A stretch of DNA of 27,313 nucleotides from an uncultured Acidobacteriota bacterium (GCA_903832475.1 CAILBQ010000443.1:1-27313); one strand, 5' to 3'; shown: positions 16,063 through 23,713, numbered from the stretch's first letter. Translations and numbers: made by a program. Notes: a model not told the origin generated them from the letters alone.

Positions 16063-16848
16063 ATGGCGAAGAGCGTATTTGAAGGGAAATGGGCCCTGGT
16101 CACCGGGGCCAGCGCGGGCATTGGCGTGGCGCTGGCGCGGGAGCTGGCAAAGAATGGCGCCAGGCTGATCCTGACCGCCCGGCGCAAAGACCGATTGGAC
16201 GCGCTGGCTGCCGAACTAACCGCGCAGGGAACGGAAGTGCGCCTGGTGGTGGCCGACCTCACCAACGATGCCGCGCCACAGGCGATCTACGACGCCACCG
16301 AGGGCGCCGGCCTGGTGGTCGACATCCTGGTGAACAACGCGGGACTGGGTCAGTACGGCAATTTTGTCGATTCGAACGTCGAGCAGGAGCTGGCGCAGAT
16401 TCGCGTGAACTGCGAGGCGGTGGTTCGCCTGTCGAGGCTGTTTGTGCCGCGCATGGTGGAGCGGCGGCGGGGATGGGTGCTGGTGGTGGCCTCGACCGCG
16501 AGTTTCCAGCCGGTGCCCTTCCTAAGCACCTATGCGGCAACGAAGGCCTTCGACCGCTACTTTGCCGTGGCGTTGGCCGAGGAAGTGGCGCGATTCGGCG
16601 TGAATGTCACCGCGCTGTGCCCTGGTCCGACGGAAAGCGAGTTCTTTGAAGTGGCGGGAGCCAGCAAATTTCGCGGGCGGGGAACGCAATCCGCTGAGGC
16701 TGTGGCGCGGATCGGGTTGCGAGCGCTTGCCCGGGGTAAGCGAACGGTAGTCCCTTACTTCGCTGGCAAGGCCTCAGCACTGCTGGTGCGTGCGCTTCCG
16801 GTTCGCGTGATTACGGCGCTGGTGGCCAGGGTGGCGCGGCCGAAGTGA
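16063..16848 (+). CDS. Short-chain dehydrogenase/reductase (SDR, classical)
   Basis: The 261-residue product is an NAD(P)-dependent oxidoreductase of unknown substrate. It has the Rossmann motif TGASAGIG (14-21), NNAG (91-94) and the catalytic tetrad Asn116, Ser144, Tyr157 and Lys161 (STYAATK), then PGPT (187-190). The Arg pair after strand 2 (TARRKDRL) suggests NADP preference. It starts 30 bases after the peptidase stop, with a modest GAGA ribosome site, so the two genes probably share a transcript. The C-terminal segment (about 215-261) is basic and hydrophobic (AGKASALLVRALPVRVITALVARVARPK) and may touch the membrane, as in SDRs acting on lipids. Confidence 0.9.
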   Translation: MAKSVFEGKWALVTGASAGIGVALARELAKNGARLILTARRKDRLDALAAELTAQGTEVRLVVADLTNDAAPQAIYDATEGAGLVVDILVNNAGLGQYGNFVDSNVEQELAQIRVNCEAVVRLSRLFVPRMVERRRGWVLVVASTASFQPVPFLSTYAATKAFDRYFAVALAEEVARFGVNVTALCPGPTESEFFEVAGASKFRGRGTQSAEAVARIGLRALARGKRTVVPYFAGKASALLVRALPVRVITALVARVARPK

Positions 16849-16855
16849 GCGGTTG

Positions 16856-17509
16856 CTAGCGAGTAGCCGCCGGCAGCGTCTCCGGAATCTGGGTGTTGCT
16901 GGAGACGGTGAAGGAATTGAAGAAGTGGATCACGTCATCCTGGTGGCGGGCGGCGGCTGAGGGCGACGCGGCAATCAGCATGTAAAGCCGGCTGCCGGCG
17001 TAGATAAACCGGGTGTCCAGAACCCCGCCGCCGACATTATGCGCGACGATGTCCCGGCCAGGATATCCCTGTGGATTGTTGCGGCTTTCGGTGACGATGG
17101 TAGTGCTGGTGCGGGTGAGTTCTCCGTCGCGAGCCTGGTCCAGGGTGCGGTCGGGTACCAGGTCGTTCATGCGCGCCACGGGAGGCTTGTCCGCCCAGGC
17201 GATGGCGTAGCTGCGATCCGCTTCTGGCTTAACCATGAGCATGTTGATTGGCTCGGTGGTTCCCGCCTCGGTGGTGGCCTGGACGGTCAGCCGCTTCGGA
17301 TCGCCGGGCATTTCGAGCTTAAAACCCAGCTGAGACTCGTCGACCGGCCGCCAGGCCAGTTGCTGGCCCTGGCCGGCGAGAATGAGGCCATCGGATGTGC
17401 GGGAGGGCAGCCAGTCGCGCAGAAAAGCGTACTCAGAACGATGATTCCAAAAGTAGAACGCCGCAAACACAACAAGCCCGGCGATCACGTAGGAAAGCAC
17501 CTTCTTCAT
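16856..17509 (-). CDS. Membrane-anchored protein of unknown function
   Basis: The 217-residue product has an N-terminal hydrophobic helix (KKVLSYVIAGLVVFAAFYFW) that should act as an uncleaved anchor, leaving about 190 residues in the periplasm. That part reads as an alpha/beta domain: LGFKLEMPGDPKRLTV, then SYAIAWADKPPV, QGYPGRDIVAH, FIYAGSRLYMLIAAS and a final DDVIHFFNSFTV. This order of motifs (MPGDP, PGRDI, G-RLY, F--SF) recurs in many uncharacterised envelope proteins, but I cannot name the family with certainty. I chose ATG 17509 because it puts the Lys-Lys pair directly before the helix. An in-frame TTG at 17545 would add 12 residues. It converges on the SDR gene with 7 bases between stops. 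Confidence 0.75.
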   Translation of the reverse strand: MKKVLSYVIAGLVVFAAFYFWNHRSEYAFLRDWLPSRTSDGLILAGQGQQLAWRPVDESQLGFKLEMPGDPKRLTVQATTEAGTTEPINMLMVKPEADRSYAIAWADKPPVARMNDLVPDRTLDQARDGELTRTSTTIVTESRNNPQGYPGRDIVAHNVGGGVLDTRFIYAGSRLYMLIAASPSAAARHQDDVIHFFNSFTVSSNTQIPETLPAATR

Positions 17510-17866
17510 AACTTGAGCTTGACGTTCGACGGTTCCAGGGCGCAACCCAGGAATTAACTATTTGGTCAACGGGGTGCCTCTTTGGGAAACAGGGCGCCAC
17601 CGTCCAAAAGTGGCCCTCAAAAAAATAAAACTTTTTTTTGCGCAAAGGACAACTCTTTCGTTGGGGCCGCATCTGACTTAGTAATCAGCAGAGGCAACCG
17701 CTGTAGCAACTCCCTACCAAAGCGTTTCTATCTCCGTTGTTGGTTCGGTAACGAACCCCCATCCCCAGATCCACTGAACCTCCCATCTAAAATTGCCTCT
17801 CGAGTGGGCCCGCCGGAAGGTGGGCCCAACGCTCGTCTGGGCGACCTTTCGCGTTACCCTTTCCGT
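17510..17866. other. Divergent intergenic region with A/T-tract and GC repeats
   Basis: This 357-base region holds CAAAAAAA/TTTTTTTG (17618-17640), an inverted A-tract/T-tract likely to bend DNA. It also holds GTGGGCCC twice (17804-17811 and 17820-17827), which can pair as a hairpin just before pgeF. TAAAAT at 17788-17793 is a possible -10 box. The pgeF frame stays open upstream to 17582, but the added residues do not resemble the protein family, so I treat this stretch as non-coding. Confidence 0.55.
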
Positions 17867-18766
17867 ATGGCGGCGACTTCTCCTGCAGACCTGCGCAAAC
17901 TGGCTGGGTTCGAAGCGAAAGACGAACTCAAATGGCATGTTCCACCTCAGTGGAACTCGCTTGACTGGCTCTGGAGCGGATTCAGCACACGGCGAGGTGG
18001 AGCGACCGTTGTCTACTGCCCTTCTGCGGTGAGTTCAACTGAACCGGGAGGGGCCCAGCGCGGGGAACTGAACCTGGGCTTTACCGCGGAGGACCGCAGG
18101 GATGTCGTGCTGGAGAATCGCCGGCTTCTGACGGAAGGCGTGACCGGCTCCGCCCTCACGCCGATGATCACCCTTCGACAGATCCATTCCAACTGCAGCG
18201 TGACGGTCGAGGGAGCCGCGGGGCCCGAGGCGGCGATTCCCGAAGCCGACGGCCTGATTACATCTCAGCCTGGAGTTCTGCTGGCCGTCCAGACGGCGGA
18301 CTGCATACCTGTGCTGGTAGCCGACGTCGAGAAGCGCGTGGTAGCAGCCTTTCACGCTGGCTGGCGGGGCACGGTGGAGCGCATCGTCGAGTTGGGAGTC
18401 AAGCGCATGCAGTCCGAATTCGCCTGCCGGCCAGAATCTCTACACGCGGCGATCGGGCCCGGCATCGGCGCCTGCTGCTACGCGGTTGGCAGCGAAGTGC
18501 GCACGAGATTCGGCCAGAATTTCGAGTATGCCGGTGAGTTGTTCGAACAGCGCGAGCGGGAACCGGGAAGGGAACCAGCCTTGCATCTCGATCTGCGAGA
18601 AGCCAACCGGCGGCAGCTTCTCGACGCGGGCCTGACCGGGAACGCTATCAGCCTGGTGGGTGGCTGCACCAACTGTCATCCAGACCTGTATTTTTCCCAC
18701 CGCGCATCGGGTGGGCGAACGGGACGAATGATGGCTGTGATCGGCATTCGGCCAGATGCGCGCTAA
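17867..18766 (+). CDS. pgeF: PgeF/YfiH-family polyphenol oxidase (laccase-domain protein)
   Basis: The 299-residue product belongs to the YfiH/PgeF family, described both as multicopper polyphenol oxidase and as purine nucleoside phosphorylase/adenosine deaminase, and in some bacteria as an editing factor for peptidoglycan precursors. The conserved metal ligands are His107 (RQIHSN), Cys146 (TADCIPVL) and His163 (FHAGWRGT). Later come AIGPGIGACCYAVG and the C-terminal GGCTNCHPDLYFSHR. I chose ATG 17867 because the family-like sequence begins after it. There is no clear ribosome site, and the frame remains open upstream for 95 codons of unlikely composition. At 299 residues it is longer than the usual 240-260, with about 40 extra residues at the N-terminus and a loop at about 45-60. 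It converges on the HU gene with 11 bases between. Confidence 0.9.
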   Translation: MAATSPADLRKLAGFEAKDELKWHVPPQWNSLDWLWSGFSTRRGGATVVYCPSAVSSTEPGGAQRGELNLGFTAEDRRDVVLENRRLLTEGVTGSALTPMITLRQIHSNCSVTVEGAAGPEAAIPEADGLITSQPGVLLAVQTADCIPVLVADVEKRVVAAFHAGWRGTVERIVELGVKRMQSEFACRPESLHAAIGPGIGACCYAVGSEVRTRFGQNFEYAGELFEQREREPGREPALHLDLREANRRQLLDAGLTGNAISLVGGCTNCHPDLYFSHRASGGRTGRMMAVIGIRPDAR

Positions 18767-18777
18767 ACGCACCGCGA

Positions 18778-19080
18778 TCAGGCTTTGCCGCGGGCAGAGG
18801 ACTCTTCGGGATTGACCAGGTCGCGCAGCTCTTTGGAGGGCTTGAAGTAAGGAACGCGCTTGGCGGGAACGTCCACGCGATCTCCGGTCTTGGGGTTGCG
18901 GCCGATACGCGGATTGCGCTCGCGAATGCGGAACGAGCCAAAGCCGCGGATTTCGATCTTGTCGCCGGACTGCAAGGCGCCGATGACGGAGTCGAAGATG
19001 GTTTCCACAATGACTTCGCCGTCCCGTCGCGTCAGATCGCCGAGCCCAGTCACCTTCTCTACGAGGTCTGCTTTGGTCAT
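18778..19080 (-). CDS. HU/IHF-family nucleoid DNA-binding protein
   Basis: The 100-residue product is a histone-like DNA-bending protein. It has the N-terminal helical dimer region (MTKADLVEKVTGLGDLTRRD), the GFGSFRIRER strand (46-55) and the RNPKTGD arm (61-67) with the intercalating Pro63. The VPAKRVPYFKPSKELRDLVN end follows. A 10-residue tail (PEESSARGKA) extends beyond the standard 90-residue HU. The ATG has GGAGG eight bases upstream. Sequence alone does not separate HU from IHF subunits here; IGRNPKTGD and PAKRVPYFKPSK are common in IHF-like acidobacterial copies. The gene is separate from its neighbours: pgeF converges and the glycosyltransferase diverges. Confidence 0.93.
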   Translation of the reverse strand: MTKADLVEKVTGLGDLTRRDGEVIVETIFDSVIGALQSGDKIEIRGFGSFRIRERNPRIGRNPKTGDRVDVPAKRVPYFKPSKELRDLVNPEESSARGKA

Positions 19081-19272
19081 GCCGATCGCCTCCCATCCAA
19101 GAATAACCGGATTCCCTACAGCCTACCGTAAAAAGTCGGTTTGCTGTGCAAATTGAGTGGGTTGGCGGATTTGCAGCCACAATTGCGGGAACAATTCGTG
19201 GGTCAAAGGCTAAGCCGCAGCATCCAAGCAGAAAGCAAGGTTAAAGCTGGTTTTGTACCTCCAAAGAGGTGT

Positions 19273-19288
19273 GCCCCATCTTCGGGGC
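19273..19288. repeat. Small GC hairpin upstream of the glycosyltransferase gene
   Basis: GCCCCATCTTCGGGGC has a 5-bp GCCCC/GGGGC stem. It lies 77 bases before the GTG start, followed by a TATGAT at 19295-19300. It may be part of a longer dispersed acidobacterial repeat, but only one copy is seen here. Confidence 0.35.
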
Positions 19289-19364
19289 GTCGGGTATGAT
19301 GGCAAGGAGTTTTCCCCAGGGAATCGAGCCGGAAATCCAATGGTTGTAGAAAGGCATTTTCTTT

Positions 19365-20129
19365 GTGAACGGGTATCCCGCATACAGCATCGTCATTCCC
19401 GCGTATAACGAGAGCGCGCGCATCGATGCTGCGCTGCGCGAAGTGGTGAGTTGCATCCGCGAGGAGAGTTGGAACGCCGAGGTCATCGTAGTTAACGACG
19501 GGTCGACGGACACCACGGCGCAACAGGTGCTCGACTTTGCGCGGCAGGCGCCGGAAGTGCGGCTGCTCGAGAATCCCGGCAACCATGGCAAGGGCTATAG
19601 CGTGCGCCACGGTCTGCTGCAGGCGCTGGGCGAAATTGTCATGTTCACCGACGCCGATCTTTCCGCGCCGATCCGCGAGGCTGGCCTGCTGTTTGGGGCG
19701 ATTCGCGGCGGAGCGGACATCGCCATCGGCTCCCGATGGCTCAACCGCAAGCTCCAGACCCATCGCCAGCCCTGGTACAGACGATTTTTCGGGCGCTGCT
19801 TCAATCTTGTGACGCGCACCGTGATGGGTCTGAAGTTCCACGACACGCAATGCGGCTTCAAGGCCTTCACCCGGTCCGCGGCGCAGACCGTTTTCCAGCT
19901 GCAGATGATCGAGGGATGGGGATTTGATCCTGAGATTCTCTTTATCGCAAGCAAACGCCATCTGCGCGTGGAAGAGGTCGCCGTCACCTGGGGACACGAC
20001 GCGCGCAGCCGCCTGAGCTATCTGAAAGACGGTTTCCACATGCTTCGGGAAATGGCCGTCATCCGCTGGAATGCGCTGGTGGGACGATACGATGGTGCCA
20101 TTCACCCGGTGCAGCGACCTACTGCATGA
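19365..20129 (+). CDS. GT2 glycosyltransferase, polyprenyl-phosphate hexosyltransferase type
   Basis: The 254-residue product moves a sugar from a nucleotide sugar to an acceptor, most likely a polyprenyl phosphate at the inner membrane face. It has the family-2 fold: SIVIPAYNES (8-17), IVVNDGSTD (41-49), NHGKGYSVRHG (73-83) and the metal-binding DAD (96-98, FTDADLSAP). IAIGSRW (119-125), DTQCGFKAF (160-168) and EGWGFDPEILFIA (183-195) match dolichyl-phosphate beta-glucosyltransferase (Alg5)-like enzymes. No membrane helix is present, so the acceptor would be reached from the cytoplasm. The start is a GTG with AAAGG about ten bases upstream. A 31-codon membrane-peptide gene follows after 77 bases on the same strand. 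The sugar donor is not determinable by eye. Confidence 0.9.
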   Translation: MNGYPAYSIVIPAYNESARIDAALREVVSCIREESWNAEVIVVNDGSTDTTAQQVLDFARQAPEVRLLENPGNHGKGYSVRHGLLQALGEIVMFTDADLSAPIREAGLLFGAIRGGADIAIGSRWLNRKLQTHRQPWYRRFFGRCFNLVTRTVMGLKFHDTQCGFKAFTRSAAQTVFQLQMIEGWGFDPEILFIASKRHLRVEEVAVTWGHDARSRLSYLKDGFHMLREMAVIRWNALVGRYDGAIHPVQRPTA

Positions 20130-20206
20130 AGGCGTTCCGCCGGCCGGGATCGGGCCGCCCTTTTATTCCGCTGGAACCGACCCGTTGAATCCAACAGGAG
20201 GCATGC

Positions 20207-20302
20207 TTGCCGCCCCATCCCGAGTTGGTTCGCATCTCCGGTCTCGCCATCTTCTTTTTCGTGATGGCGCTTCTGCTGTGGCGGCGGGGACGTCGCAGCT
20301 AG
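20207..20302 (+). CDS. 31-residue single-span membrane peptide
   Basis: A TTG start at 20207 is preceded by a perfect AGGAGG (20196-20201) with 5 spacer bases, the strongest ribosome site in this part of the window. The peptide has a Pro/His-containing N-terminus (LPPHPELVRISG), one hydrophobic helix (LAIFFFVMALLLW) and a basic end (RRGRRS). By the positive-inside rule the C-terminus should lie in the cytoplasm. It is 77 bases after the glycosyltransferase stop and probably on its transcript. An ATG at 20203 is in a different frame and too close to the ribosome site. The stop TAG overlaps that of the convergent monooxygenase gene. The function is unknown. It could modulate the glycosyltransferase or act as a small stress-type membrane peptide. 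Confidence 0.6.
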   Translation: MPPHPELVRISGLAIFFFVMALLLWRRGRRS

Positions 20303-20598
20303 CCTTCCTTCGACGCAAGAATTTCCAATTTGTCGATCTGCGGTGTCTCGACCAGCAGCTCTTCGCTCTTAGCCATCAGCGCCTTGGCGATCTCTCCGTT
20401 CAGGTGAGCTTCGCGGGCGGGCTCGTCGGCGAAGGTGTCGAAGATGCCGAACATGGCTGGTCCGGTGCGGAAGGCATACCAGCGGACGGTTCCCGGCTCC
20501 TGTTTGGCCAGAGGCTCAGCGGAGCGTAGAAAATCTTCCACGTCCCGTTCCTTGCCGGGCTTGGCTTGAAGCGATGCGAGTAATGCGTACTTTTCCAT
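20299..20598 (-). CDS. Antibiotic biosynthesis monooxygenase (ABM)-domain protein
   Basis: The 99-residue product is a single ABM ferredoxin-like domain, related to YgiN quinol monooxygenase and similar small oxygenases. It begins with the beta strand YALLASLQAKPGKERDVEDFL. It then has EPGTVRWYAFRTGPAMFGIFDTFADEPAREAHLNGEIAKALM and ends in EILASKEG. The usual helix-strand pattern and the His in AREAHL are present. These proteins act as homodimers on quinone-like substrates without cofactors; the substrate here is unknown. ATG 20598 has AGGAGG with good spacing. Its 5' part lies inside a longer overlapping open frame (20400-20780). It converges with the 31-residue peptide gene, sharing a CTAG at the stops. 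Confidence 0.88.
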   Translation of the reverse strand: MEKYALLASLQAKPGKERDVEDFLRSAEPLAKQEPGTVRWYAFRTGPAMFGIFDTFADEPAREAHLNGEIAKALMAKSEELLVETPQIDKLEILASKEG

Positions 20599-20780
20599 TC
20601 TTTCCTCCTGTTTTTCCTTTTGGCGTGGGCGCCTTTATCTGAGATGCGTGCTTCCGCGGACTTAGCTTTCTTTAGGTAAGGCCGTTTCGACCGCCACGTC
20701 CGCCAGGCGACTTCTCTCGCCAGCAGGAGAAGACCGGTCGCGGCAAAGCTGAGGATGGACAACCACGCCGGCGCTGTCAT
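20400..20780 (-). CDS. Possible small membrane protein overlapping the ABM gene
   Basis: The frame opens with an ATG that overlaps the stop of the upstream gene as ATGA, typical of translational coupling. It begins with a hydrophobic segment (WLSILSFAATGLLLL), then a very basic region (RTWRSKRPYLKKAKSAEARI, KRKNRRKEW) that looks like a genuine membrane-anchor tail. After about residue 60 the frame runs 199 bases into the ABM gene in another frame, where the composition looks like a shadow. So either the real protein stops earlier and a stop codon was lost by a frameshift, or the overlap is real. I trust the N-terminal 60 residues more than the rest. Confidence 0.4.
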   Translation of the reverse strand: MTAPAWLSILSFAATGLLLLAREVAWRTWRSKRPYLKKAKSAEARISDKGAHAKRKNRRKEWKSTHYSHRFKPSPARNGTWKIFYAPLSLWPNRSREPSAGMPSAPDQPCSASSTPSPTSPPAKLT

Positions 20781-21049
20781 TGAGGAGATTCGTCTTCGCT
20801 GGGTTGATACCAGGGAACGTCCTTGTGCTGAAAGAGAAAGGGCGACTTGGCCAGCAGGTAGGACAGCACGCTGTGAGCCATGCGCACCGCTTGCTCCACT
20901 TCCAGGTCCCAATCGATCTGTGCGGCGGTTTCGGTGGTGATGCGCGGCCACTTTGCAGTGCGAATGGCCAGGATCAGGCTGCTGGCGATGACCAGCGTAG
21001 GACCGAGGCGTCCGAGGTCGACTTGTCTGCGATAACCGGCGATCTCCAT
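20777..21049 (-). CDS. Small conserved-looking protein of unknown function
   Basis: The 90-residue product has balanced composition and a short hydrophobic stretch (LVIASSLILAI) at about residues 19-29. A helical C-terminal half follows (AAQIDWDLEVEQAVRMAHSVLSYLLAKSPFLFQHK). I do not recognise a family. ATG 21049 has no ribosome site. Instead TATACT lies exactly six bases upstream, so transcription may begin at the ATG and the message may be leaderless. A TTG two codons upstream is the alternative. The stop overlaps the next ORF start as ATGA. With the ABM gene this may form a three-gene operon. Confidence 0.6.
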   Translation of the reverse strand: MEIAGYRRQVDLGRLGPTLVIASSLILAIRTAKWPRITTETAAQIDWDLEVEQAVRMAHSVLSYLLAKSPFLFQHKDVPWYQPSEDESPQ

Positions 21050-21130
21050 GCCCAAAGTATAGGCGAATAAAAGGCGAAATTATGCACAGCCATAAGATTT
21101 TGAAAACCTGCAGCCCGGTTCGCTTTTCAA

Positions 21131-23713
21131 TTACGGGTTGCCCGCTCCACTCAACAGCACCGTGTCTGGATTGCCGTTGTACTGCCCCGTGCCATCCGAG
21201 GTAAGCAGCGCGTTGGAGTAGATCCGGAGGGTCCCAGCGCTTCCGCCGTCGGTTTTCGGGTCGTACCGGACCTGGATCTCGCAGGACTGCCCGGCGGACA
21301 GTTCCGTGTGGGCGCAATTGTCCGTTTCCTCAAAGCCATGGCTGATGGTGAGAAGGCTGATCTTGAGAGGGCCAATCGCACTCAGGCGAACCGTCTGCGC
21401 AGGGCTGACCGTGCCGGCTTTCTGCGCTTCGAAGGTGAGGCTGGTGGACGAAAGCCCGTAGCCGGGGAAAGCGCTGATCTGCCGGATACGGTTGTTGGCT
21501 CCGTCGGCAAAGTAGAAATCTCCGAGCGAATCCTGATCGAGGCCGTAGGGCGAATACAGGTACGCATTGGTCGCTCGGCCACCGTCGCCCTCAAACCCCC
21601 GATTGTAGAAAGTATCGTCGAAAACGGAGGGTGGTACGCCGGCAAAGGTGATGATCTGGCCGGCAGGGGTGATCCAGCGCAGGATGTTGTTGTACGTGTC
21701 GGAGACGAAGAGATTGCCGCTGGAATCAGCCTTGACGGCGGACGGCAAGTTCAGCTGGGCCTGGGTGGCGCGGCCGCTCCCGTCAAGTCCGGCATCGCCG
21801 TTGTAGCCGGGATTGCCGCCTATGCCGGCTACGGTTTCTATCACTCCGGCAGCGGTAATCTCACGAATGACGGCGTTGACGGGGTCGGTGAAATACAGGT
21901 TGCCGAACCCATCGAAGGTAAGCGAGGTTGGTACGCCGATTTGTGCCTGACTCGCGGGTCCCCCATCCCCCGAAAACGCGCCGCTGGTGAGGCACTGAGC
22001 TGGAGGCAATCCGCCGGCCAGCGTGGTCACGATGTGCGTGTGGGCGTCAATGCGGCGGATGGCGCAGTTGTAGGTGTCGGCGACGAACAGGTTGCCGTGC
22101 GAGTCAAAGGCTACGCCATTGGGATGATCGAACTGGGCATGGGTGGCCAGGCCGTGGTCGCCGGAGTAACCGCAGGAAGAGGTTCCCGCGAAGGTCGACA
22201 GGATCCCCGTCGCCGCGTTGACCACGCGGATCCGGCAGTTGCCGGAGTCGGCGATGTAGAGATTGCCGCTGTTATCCCTGGCAATGTCGACGGGGTTGGA
22301 AAGCTCGGCTCCAGGAGCCACCGCGGACTTGCCGTCGCCCGCAAAGCCTGGATACCCATTTCCGGCGAAGTCTGAGATGCGTCCGCTCGCTGAGTTGTAC
22401 ACGTAGACGTTGTTGACTGCGCCGCCGGCGATGAAGACATTGTGCGAAGCGGGATCGGCGAACACGCCGCTGGGAGTCTCAAGCGCGATGGACTGCCCGG
22501 GGTTGTTGATGACGGCTTCGGGCTTGGATCCGGGAAGCACATACCCGGGGGCGGCTTCCCATCCCATCACCGTTGAAAAGACGCCGTCCGGTGTTACCTT
22601 GCGGATGGCTTCAAATCCACCGTCGGCAATGAAGATGTTGCCGCTGGCGTCTGCCGCGACGCCGGTCGGGCCGAAACAGGCATTCAGGGCAATGGTGGTG
22701 GTTTGGCTGCACGATTTGGGATTGCCGGCTACCGTGGTGAGCGCGCTGGGGTGAGGCACGCCGCCGACCGAGGTGACGGTGAACTGCCGGATGCTGCTGT
22801 TGCCTCCGTCGGCCACCAGGACTCTGGCGGTGCTTCCGTTGCCCGTCACGAAAATCTGCTGAATCTGGTTGAACTGACCATGCGTGGCGATGGAGCTATC
22901 GTTCGATCCGCATCCAGTCACGGTGCCGGCAACGGTATACGCGAGGCCGGTCGCGCCCACCACTTCATCGACGCGGCAGTCGAAGCCGATGTAGAGGTTT
23001 GCCGGGGTGACTGAGGTATCGAGAGCCAGCGACTGAAGGCAGTTCTGGGGATAGCCGTAGCCGTTCGAGGCCGAGCAATTCAGGCCGGGCGCCGCCGACG
23101 CATTCAGAGTGGTACTTGACGAAGGACCGGGCACGACCACGGTGGGGCCAAGGTACTGCGAGATGTAGAGATCCTCATTCCTTGGATTAACCGCCACTCC
23201 TTCCGGAGTGGAGCCGTCTTCGCCGGGCAAGCGACAGTGATAGCCGAAACTCGTCGAGATATCCCCGGTAGCCTGATCGATCTTTCGAACCAGGCAATTG
23301 GAACTGTCTGAGACATACACGTTGGCCGGGGTCGCGCCATCGACAGCAATGCCCAGCACTCCGCTCAATTCCACCTTGGTAGCGGGTCCGCTGTCGCCGT
23401 TGAAGCTGTCGCCGGGCCATATGCCGGGATACTGGTAAAACGTGCCGTCGCCCGCGAGGTGGGTGACGATACCGTGGCTCAATTTGTACACCTCGCCGGA
23501 ACCCGAATTGTCCGAAGAGAGGATGTAAAGATTGCCCTCGGCATCGATAGCAATCGGGCCGATGCTGGGAAGGTTGATCGCCAGCGCGGATACGCCGTTG
23601 GGGCCTCCGCCGACGACCGTCTTGATCTTGTTGTGGGCGTCTGCGGTCTGCGGAAGGAAGATAACACTAAGGGCGATCGTGCCGAGAAGGATCTGTCGGG
23701 GGTGGACTGTCAT
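21131..23713 (-). CDS. Secreted NHL-repeat beta-propeller protein
   Basis: The 860-residue product begins with a signal peptide (RQILLGTIALSVIFLPQTADA, cleavage likely after ADA), so I chose ATG 23713; an open frame with ATGs reaches 23782 but would bury the signal. At least seven NHL-type repeats follow, with the pattern G-A-D--GNLY-AD--N--IR (for example VAFDSHGNLFVADTYNCAIR) joined by AGDGGPAT-like loops. The last 110 or so residues (TSLTFEAQKAGTVSPAQTVRLS, SAGQSCEIQVRYDP, TVLLSGAG) form an Ig-like domain of the choice-of-anchor D/ASPM-SPD2-Hydin type. The blades number more than one six-bladed propeller, so two are likely. No anchor or sorting signal is seen. Many acidobacteria carry several such proteins; the ligand is unknown. 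The gene lies 206 bases downstream of the amine oxidase gene. Confidence 0.88.
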   Translation of the reverse strand: MTVHPRQILLGTIALSVIFLPQTADAHNKIKTVVGGGPNGVSALAINLPSIGPIAIDAEGNLYILSSDNSGSGEVYKLSHGIVTHLAGDGTFYQYPGIWPGDSFNGDSGPATKVELSGVLGIAVDGATPANVYVSDSSNCLVRKIDQATGDISTSFGYHCRLPGEDGSTPEGVAVNPRNEDLYISQYLGPTVVVPGPSSSTTLNASAAPGLNCSASNGYGYPQNCLQSLALDTSVTPANLYIGFDCRVDEVVGATGLAYTVAGTVTGCGSNDSSIATHGQFNQIQQIFVTGNGSTARVLVADGGNSSIRQFTVTSVGGVPHPSALTTVAGNPKSCSQTTTIALNACFGPTGVAADASGNIFIADGGFEAIRKVTPDGVFSTVMGWEAAPGYVLPGSKPEAVINNPGQSIALETPSGVFADPASHNVFIAGGAVNNVYVYNSASGRISDFAGNGYPGFAGDGKSAVAPGAELSNPVDIARDNSGNLYIADSGNCRIRVVNAATGILSTFAGTSSCGYSGDHGLATHAQFDHPNGVAFDSHGNLFVADTYNCAIRRIDAHTHIVTTLAGGLPPAQCLTSGAFSGDGGPASQAQIGVPTSLTFDGFGNLYFTDPVNAVIREITAAGVIETVAGIGGNPGYNGDAGLDGSGRATQAQLNLPSAVKADSSGNLFVSDTYNNILRWITPAGQIITFAGVPPSVFDDTFYNRGFEGDGGRATNAYLYSPYGLDQDSLGDFYFADGANNRIRQISAFPGYGLSSTSLTFEAQKAGTVSPAQTVRLSAIGPLKISLLTISHGFEETDNCAHTELSAGQSCEIQVRYDPKTDGGSAGTLRIYSNALLTSDGTGQYNGNPDTVLLSGAGNP

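Noticed and set aside
17582..17866. N-terminal extension of PgeF by 95 codons
   Set aside because: The added sequence has no family resemblance, contains the A/T tract and GC repeats and lacks a ribosome site.
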